Source: Pristionchus mayeri
Taxonomy: Eukaryota > Nematoda > Chromadorea > Rhabditida > Neodiplogasteridae
Direction of reading: 5' to 3'
Length of the DNA stretch: 64,000 nucleotides
Assembly (NCBI GenBank): GCA_036245805.1
Contig: BTRK01000004.1
Location: 36,627,541 to 36,691,540 of the forward strand
Part shown: in pieces, positions 59,001 to 64,000 of the stretch
Position numbering within the stretch: position 1 is the stretch's first letter
Layout: the number at the start of each line of letters is the position of its first letter
Program-made: the position numbers and the translations under genes
The notes under the pieces: generated by a model
What the model saw: only the letters and a program-made list of their open reading frames with translations
Told to the model about the DNA's origin: nothing
Database searches by the model: none

Positions 59001-60516
59001 ATGGGTTGAGTTTCACCACATTCTTTTATTGCTGACAAAATCAGAAAATTAGTTTTTTGCACTTGTTGTGGATAAATAAGTAAATAAATCAAGCACATTC
59101 TAAACATATGCCCAACTAAACATGGCTAACCTAAGCAAATAGGAGATAACAAGGACATGCGTGTGCACACTATGGACGAAGCAAGTAAAATAAATATAAT
59201 ACCTTCAGGTAATCTTGGATCTCATTCGCTGTCTTCAGCTCTTCCTCGGGCGAAGGGTTCTTAAACTGAAAGATCAACGATTAGGCGCTACAAACATATC
59301 ATTACTGCTAATCATATTTAGTGACAAATTTGAAACATGATAAAACTAAAAAATGGAATAGGTTTAATGCGATTGGAAGAACATACATTTCGCTCCCCTC
59401 CCTTCTAGGAAGATTCATGATTGATTTTAAAAACTAAGAAATAAACCAACACTTTTTTCATTGTATCTTAAGTGTTATCCAAAACGCACACGACTCGGCA
59501 GATATCCGAGCACGATCTCCTCCACGTTTATACTGTGGAAGCCATACTGCGTAATTAGTTCGTGCGTGGCGAATCCCTTCGAAGATTGCGGACCGCCTGT
59601 ATTTTTTTTAAAATTTGAAAATTTGAAAAATAAAGTTTCTATCATTATTTAACTGATTACCATTTTGTTCTTTACACCCGAATTTGTATACCCTGTTCAC
59701 ATGATCTTTGTTGTAAGAAAGCGCGGGCAGACGTTGCTTCCGCCCCATAAAACATGACAGATGGATCTCGTTAGACTGAACGACGGCGCATTTTGGGCGT
59801 TTTGGATTGTCCCTCTCTTTTCCTCATGTTCTCTCACTTCCTCTGACCAGTAAGAGAAACAATGGGAATGGCGCATGTGCTCGGGGCTGCCCTCTCAATT
59901 CTTTGTACTATCTCACTTCCTCTGACTAATGAGGGAAGCAAGAAGAACAGATCTTGTGCATTAGTTTAGCATCTCAATTCCCTGTACTCTCTCACTTTTC
60001 TCTGGCTGTTATAAGATGCAAAAACAAGAGAAGTGCTGTATCTCTTCATTATGAATTAATCTATTCACCAGATCGGATCGAGGCAGCGGAAGAGCAGAAA
60101 GATCAAAGATCAACAACTCACCAAAAATGAATATGACGAGTTTCTGCGTGTTCGGTCGTGTGGGAATGCCGGCGCCGATCTGGGAGACTACATACATTTA
60201 TTGTATTTATTTATTTTTTGCCTTGGGGACGACCGATCCACTGAATAATTGTTGAAACTCCTGAATACTAACTATACGTGAAACCTAAATAAGCTGCACG
60301 ATTTTGATGGTCTGCAATTTCGAAAACTAAGGGCTGAAACACGAATCATGCCAGCTCCAAACTGCTGGCTTTTTTTTTGTTTTTGTTAATAATTAAATTA
60401 ATTAAATACAGATATCAACGAACGGTGTAGGGCAGCGCCTTCGGCTGGGAGAACTCCTCGACGGCGGCGTCGCTCTTGTGCGTGACGCGAATCGCGCGCA
60501 TCGGCGCACATCCCAT
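53056..60516 (-). CDS. Adenylate-kinase-like protein, N-terminal MGC, degenerate P-loop
   Basis: Exons: 60424-60516 (ATG), 60122-60179, 59490-59596, 59203-59265, 58709-58785, 58300-58402, 57208-57296, 57060-57129, 56612-56731, 55897-55969, 55651-55748, 55406-55507, 55158-55249, 54464-54551 and 54268-54328, all in phase, then probable 53388-53447 and 53056-53147. The ATG follows TTTGCCAG, a likely trans-splice site. MGCAPMRAIRV is a myristoylation/palmitoylation-type start. KLVIFIFGGPQSSKGFATHE aligns with the P-loop region of adenylate kinases (GGPGSGKG), but the Gly before Lys is Ser. GALSLDWIFSVIMGKI and KRMDTYNKCAAPFISYFSKT fit the nucleotide-binding core and the Y-pattern helix near the C-terminus; VVKVDVSS fits the last strand. 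The next 200 residues are unrecognised. Probably a membrane-attached, weak or inactive kinase. The 3' end is unresolved. Confidence 0.7.
53572..53652 (-). tRNA. tRNA-Ser(GCU)
   Basis: The minus strand gives an 81-nt tRNA with a perfect acceptor stem (GTTCAGG / CCTGAAC), A box TGGCCGAGTGGTTAAGG, anticodon loop ACTGCTAAT (GCU), the long variable arm typical of serine tRNAs, T arm with GTTCGAATC, and discriminator G. A TTTTT run just 3' acts as the Pol III terminator. It lies within an intron of the adenylate-kinase-like gene, same strand. Confidence 0.95.
53993..54066. repeat. Short GAGAGAG hairpin, intronic copy
   Basis: AATCTTCATTTCGCACGCTA and GTGCGTGGGAATATAAGAGA pair around a TCTGTCTGACTGGCGAG centre, inside an intron of the adenylate-kinase-like gene. 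Confidence 0.65.
56374..56408 (-). repeat. Extra copy of an exon 3' end plus donor
   Basis: The sequence AATGCTAACCGTGGCAGT here repeats the exon-intron junction at 56606-56622 (end of exon 56612-56731). On the coding strand both read CACTGCCACG or TACTGCCACG followed by GTTAGCAT. The copy lies in the next intron. Confidence 0.65.
57849..57936. repeat. Short GAGAGAG hairpin, intronic copy
   Basis: GGTCTGACCGTCTTCATTAT and GGAATGAAGAGAGCGAGAGG are inverted around CTCTCTCGTCGGTCAGAG. Inside an intron of the adenylate-kinase-like gene. Confidence 0.7.
58893..58935 (-). repeat. Extra copy of a coding exon start
   Basis: The minus strand reads CCCAG then codons for KDTGALSVDWIFS, repeating the true exon 58709-58785 (KDTGALSLDWIFS) about 150 bp upstream in the intron. 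The frame from the copy through the intron into the real exon is open for 92 codons, so retention would insert about 50 residues. Confidence 0.75.
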
Positions 60517-60752
60517 CTGGCAAAACAAGCTTGTTTTGATACCTTGTTTTGACGCATTGCATCAAAACAACAACAACCATACAAAATCGATAACAGGAAC
60601 TGTGAAGCGCGACGTGATTCGGGGCAGGGAAGGAAATTAGGGCGGGAGATTCGAGAGGAAGCGCCATGAATAATTCGCGCTTCCCGAATTGCATTACGTC
60701 CAATCATGAGAAGACGAGAAATATCCGGGACGATTTCCGAGAAGATGCGAAG

Positions 60753-60842
60753 AGTAATCGTCTGACTCTCTCCAAAGTGCATGCTCTCTCGCTTTCTCTA
60801 ACCGCTGAGAGAGTATGTAATATGAGGAGAGTCAGACCGTTG
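60753..60842. repeat. Short GAGAGAG hairpin copy
   Basis: AATCGTCTGACTCTCTCCAA, ATGCTCTCTCGCTTTCTCTA and GAGAGAGTATGTAATATGAG followed by GAGAGTCAGACCG. One of the best-preserved copies; the outer GTCTGACTCTC pairs with GAGAGTCAGAC. Confidence 0.8.
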
Positions 60843-61732
60843 CTCGATGCGGAACACGCCTAATGGAACCGTGCGGATTCGAGGAAGTTTTACAAGGAGA
60901 TGATGTTTCTCACTCGAGTCGGAGATCCACAACACACGCTTAGCTAAAATTTGACGAATTTTGAAAAAAACGGGGGAGTAAGAGAGTATACGAAAACATT
61001 CGCACTGAGCATCATTAGTGTGAAGGTGGTACTTTGTATGTGAGAGAGTGGGATAAAGACGTAGAAATATACCAAGTCGAGTACGTATGCATGAATAGCA
61101 TGCACTGAACATCAGGGGGAAACATCATGCGGAGGTGGTGGCCGGACATTCATCATTTCACAGCGGGCATTTCGAGAATATTAGTGACAACGCGTCAGTA
61201 GAGACGGCAAAAATAGAAATACCAGCGGGAATCTTCCAAATAATTCAGCCATTGATGCACAACATTCCTCAAGTGACGAGCAAGACATTGGAAAGGTAGA
61301 GATGTTCACGTTATTTAGGCAAAAAATGGCTACGTGAGTGGAAAATTGGAAACTTTTTCGAAATTTCCGAAAATGACTGTCAGCAATAAGGCCTCATCGT
61401 AACATTATCGACCTTAAGATTCTCTGAGATATGTTAATTAGCGTATTCATGTGTGTAACAAGCTCATTATGCGAGCATACACATGAAAACATTTCAGTAT
61501 TGACATCAAACAAGCATGTGATAGGCGGAATTAGTAGAGTAATGTCAGCTGGGGTGGAAAAAAGAGATGAGAGAAGTGGAGTGAGAAAAATGATGGGAGA
61601 GGGGCGAGGGGGAGGGGTGTAAAGACCAGGCGGAAAAGAGAGAAGCATCCCACAATGAACAGCTATACATCCATTCGCTTTCCGGTCGGGCAGACGAGAG
61701 AGCGTGCGAAATGAAGAGAGCGCAGCCATGTG

Positions 61733-61803
61733 CTGGCTCTCTTAATTTTCCATGCTCTCTCGCCTGTCAAGCAGAGCGAGAGAGTACGCGAAATGGAGAG
61801 ACA
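61733..61803. repeat. Short GAGAGAG hairpin copy
   Basis: GCTGGCTCTCTTAATTTTCC, ATGCTCTCTCGCCTGTCAAG, then GCGAGAGAGTACGCGAAATG and GAGAGAC. A second, one-armed copy lies just upstream at about 61685-61722. Confidence 0.75.
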
Positions 61804-64000
61804 GGAAAGCTGAAACCTAGCTGCTGCTCGAAAGCCCCATCACTCAAAGCTGGAAAATCATGCATTATAAACAACTATTGGCCCCCAGTGGTACACTGCC
61901 ACCTAGTTTGTTGGTCAGAGAGAGTGAGAGAGTGTAGGATAGAGAGAGGGCGAGTCCCTTGTTCCTTGGCCCTTGAATCTGACATGAGAAGGGAAGGGGG
62001 AAATCACTCTTCCGGCCCACTCCCTCATGTGATGGCTCGCAAGTTCACGATTGATGGGAGGAAGTTCGCGAGGGATCTTCACCATTAGAAAACCGCTTGT
62101 TTTGCTCGCGATCATGCTTCACTTTTCTGGGGAAAAACTGCGAAAGAAGAAAAGCAGTGAGCTATCAATCACGACAACAGGACGAATCGGCATTTGTCAA
62201 TTGAGAAGAGCGATGGAATAGAGGGTGGAGCAATGCAATGTGGCATTCCAGCCACTTTATGTCAGGCTCTGACTGAGATATAGGCTGGAATGGGGAGAGT
62301 GACACTAAAAGAGGAAAAGTGGGAAGATATGGGCGCTGTTGTTGCGATGCAATGATGGATGTGGGCATATCATCGAAGATCATCGAATTCGGGAAAACGG
62401 CGAAAATATCTCGCTAGTTTGCTCGAGGCGGAAAGTCGCTGACTCGATTTGAGTGATGATATAGAGGAAATCTCTCTTCAATGTTGAGAACGCGTGCCAT
62501 CTGACTGCCCTCTGAGAAGAGACTCAACAACAGGGCGTTAAAACGAAGGATGAACTTCATCACGTGCTTGCATTCTTATAACAGTGAAAAGAGCTTTTAA
62601 AATCGTGTCTGGCCGTCAACAAGTGTTTTCATACGTCGATATTTGTCATTTGATTGGTTTACAGATGAGATGATGACAGTTGACATTTAACACAACCACA
62701 GAAAATCTTTGAAAAAAACAGGCCCGGGCGTCAACATGTGCTTGCAAGAAAATACGTGGCAGGAAAGGGAGTGTTCACACGGTTATTATTCGTTAGGACC
62801 GGAAAATAGTACGAGGAAGGAGAGCGACTAGAAAAGGCAGAGGAGAGGAGGGGATTCAATGGAGTAGACACACGGTATAAACAGTGAAGAGAGTAGGGAG
62901 AGCATAGATGCAGGAGGGGGAATTAGGTGACATCCGCACAGAGGCTTGTTGGCATAATGCCAACGTTCGTTCCGAGAACCACAGATGAGAGATTATGCAC
63001 ATGCAGGAGAGACCTATCGTCCTTTCCCTGCATAATGCCGTGCACCGATAGTGCTGATTTTTTTGGCGGAATTACCAAAAAAAGGAATACGGTTTCTTTT
63101 TTTTTGCTCAACTCCGGTAGCCTAAGAATGGCAAGAGTTCGAAATAGACGAGATAACTGGATTACAAACAGTGGTTCTCAGTAAATTTCTGGCTAATCTA
63201 GACATCCTCCCACACCCGGTGCATATACCAAGGAAATCCCGTATTAAGTAGTATTCCAGACGTTCAGACCGGTTCCTTCCCCTAATGCATTGACGCATTT
63301 AGAATTTCGCAATATTAATTCTGAGACGAGGGGCAATAACAAAAATGTAAGGAAGATCGAAAATTGGGCATGAGAACTTCCTCTTCTAAAGGTGAGAGAG
63401 GACGATGCGAAATATGTTAGGGTTCGAGAAACATATGCTAGCGTAGCGATTCGAGGAAGCATTTTGGACGGCAGGAATACGCAATCCAAGCGGCTTTGCC
63501 GACCTGAACCATCTAGCGTACTCCTCTGCTGACAAACTTCGCACTTTACCATGTCTTTACCATTTTTTCGAATCGCATGACGCCGAACCCTCACCTTTTA
63601 CGTTCACCTTAACCACCTCAACTCGACACGCATTGCTCTAGAAATGTCATCCGTCACAACACCGCCATGAATAAGTGAGAGGAAAAAGAAGATTAATGAA
63701 TTAAAATCGACATTTTGAGCGTGAAAAAGTACGAGGTCTACAAACTCCAATGCCGCTCAGGCCTACACATGAGCGTTAAGCAAGTTTGAAAGAAGTTAAA
63801 GTTCCTAGAACTTCTCTTTGCTGAGATCATCTCCTCGCGAGCGCGGATTTTGCGAGACGGGAAGATGTCCCGAGTACTCTGAAGAAGTGCCAACTAAGGG
63901 GTGGATTCCCATCCTTGCTGAGAGAGAGAGTACTTGACGCAAATCTCATTCGACATCGTCGTCGTAGATAGAAGAGGAGTCTGGTAAATAGCTAGTGTGA

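Larger units (their letters stand above)
60517..64000. other. Upstream region, no gene supported
   Basis: Promoter side of the adenylate-kinase-like gene and beyond. Contains at least four hairpin copies (60753, 61685, 61733 and about 61905). Open frames present are shadows of purine-rich repeats. No splice-bounded exon recognised on either strand. Confidence 0.45.

Noticed and set aside
61394..62115. Frames of 60-125 codons in the right-hand region
   Set aside because: They run through hairpin copies and GA/CT low complexity; no motif or splice structure.
1..64000. CRISPR arrays, bacterial operons, riboswitches
   Set aside because: No regularly spaced identical repeats and no Shine-Dalgarno-led gene runs; the DNA is clearly animal nuclear sequence.

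Overview
The window is nuclear DNA of a free-living-type nematode. The evidence is short spliced exons with GT..AG introns of about 45 to 400 bp, TTTCAG-ATG gene starts typical of spliced-leader trans-splicing, two Sre-like chemoreceptor genes, an expanded F-box family and many long-armed foldback elements. Which nematode it is cannot be fixed from sequence alone; a rhabditid or diplogastrid is my guess. All gene models were assembled by eye from reading frames, splice sites and paralogue comparison, so exon edges are inferences unless a paralogue or continuous phase supports them.

Layout. 1-10.1 kb: two paralogous 7-TM receptors on the plus strand flank a minus-strand receptor kinase-like gene. 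That gene combines a CUB-like ectodomain, a Ser/Thr stalk, one membrane segment and an eIF2-alpha-kinase-like (PEK) domain, and it carries a foldback element in one intron. 11.4-15.4 kb: tandem RING-finger genes. 17.0-19.3 kb: a 12-exon gene for a lysine-rich 281-residue protein. 20.2-29.7 kb: a tandem duplication of about 5 kb. The first copy encodes an F-box protein ending in an RRM domain; the second copy is a pseudogene with several lesions and a mariner element. 30-34.1 kb: two copies of a large palindrome bracket a minus-strand cysteine-rich gene. 35.5-36.9 kb: a 1.4 kb palindrome. 37.8-45.4 kb and 53.0-60.5 kb: two many-exon minus-strand genes, the second an N-terminal Met-Gly-Cys adenylate-kinase-like protein with a degenerate P-loop. 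A tRNA-Ser(GCU) gene lies inside it. 42-53 kb and 60.5-64 kb hold no gene I can support but contain many copies of a short GAGAGAG-rich hairpin.

The genes do not form one pathway. The recurring themes are fast-evolving environment-facing families (chemoreceptors, F-box, RING, cysteine-rich ectodomains), local duplication down to the level of part of an exon, and heavy loading with foldback DNA. Two cis-patterns look worth a genome-wide test: a repeated TTTGATC motif inside introns of two unrelated genes, and the dispersed hairpin.
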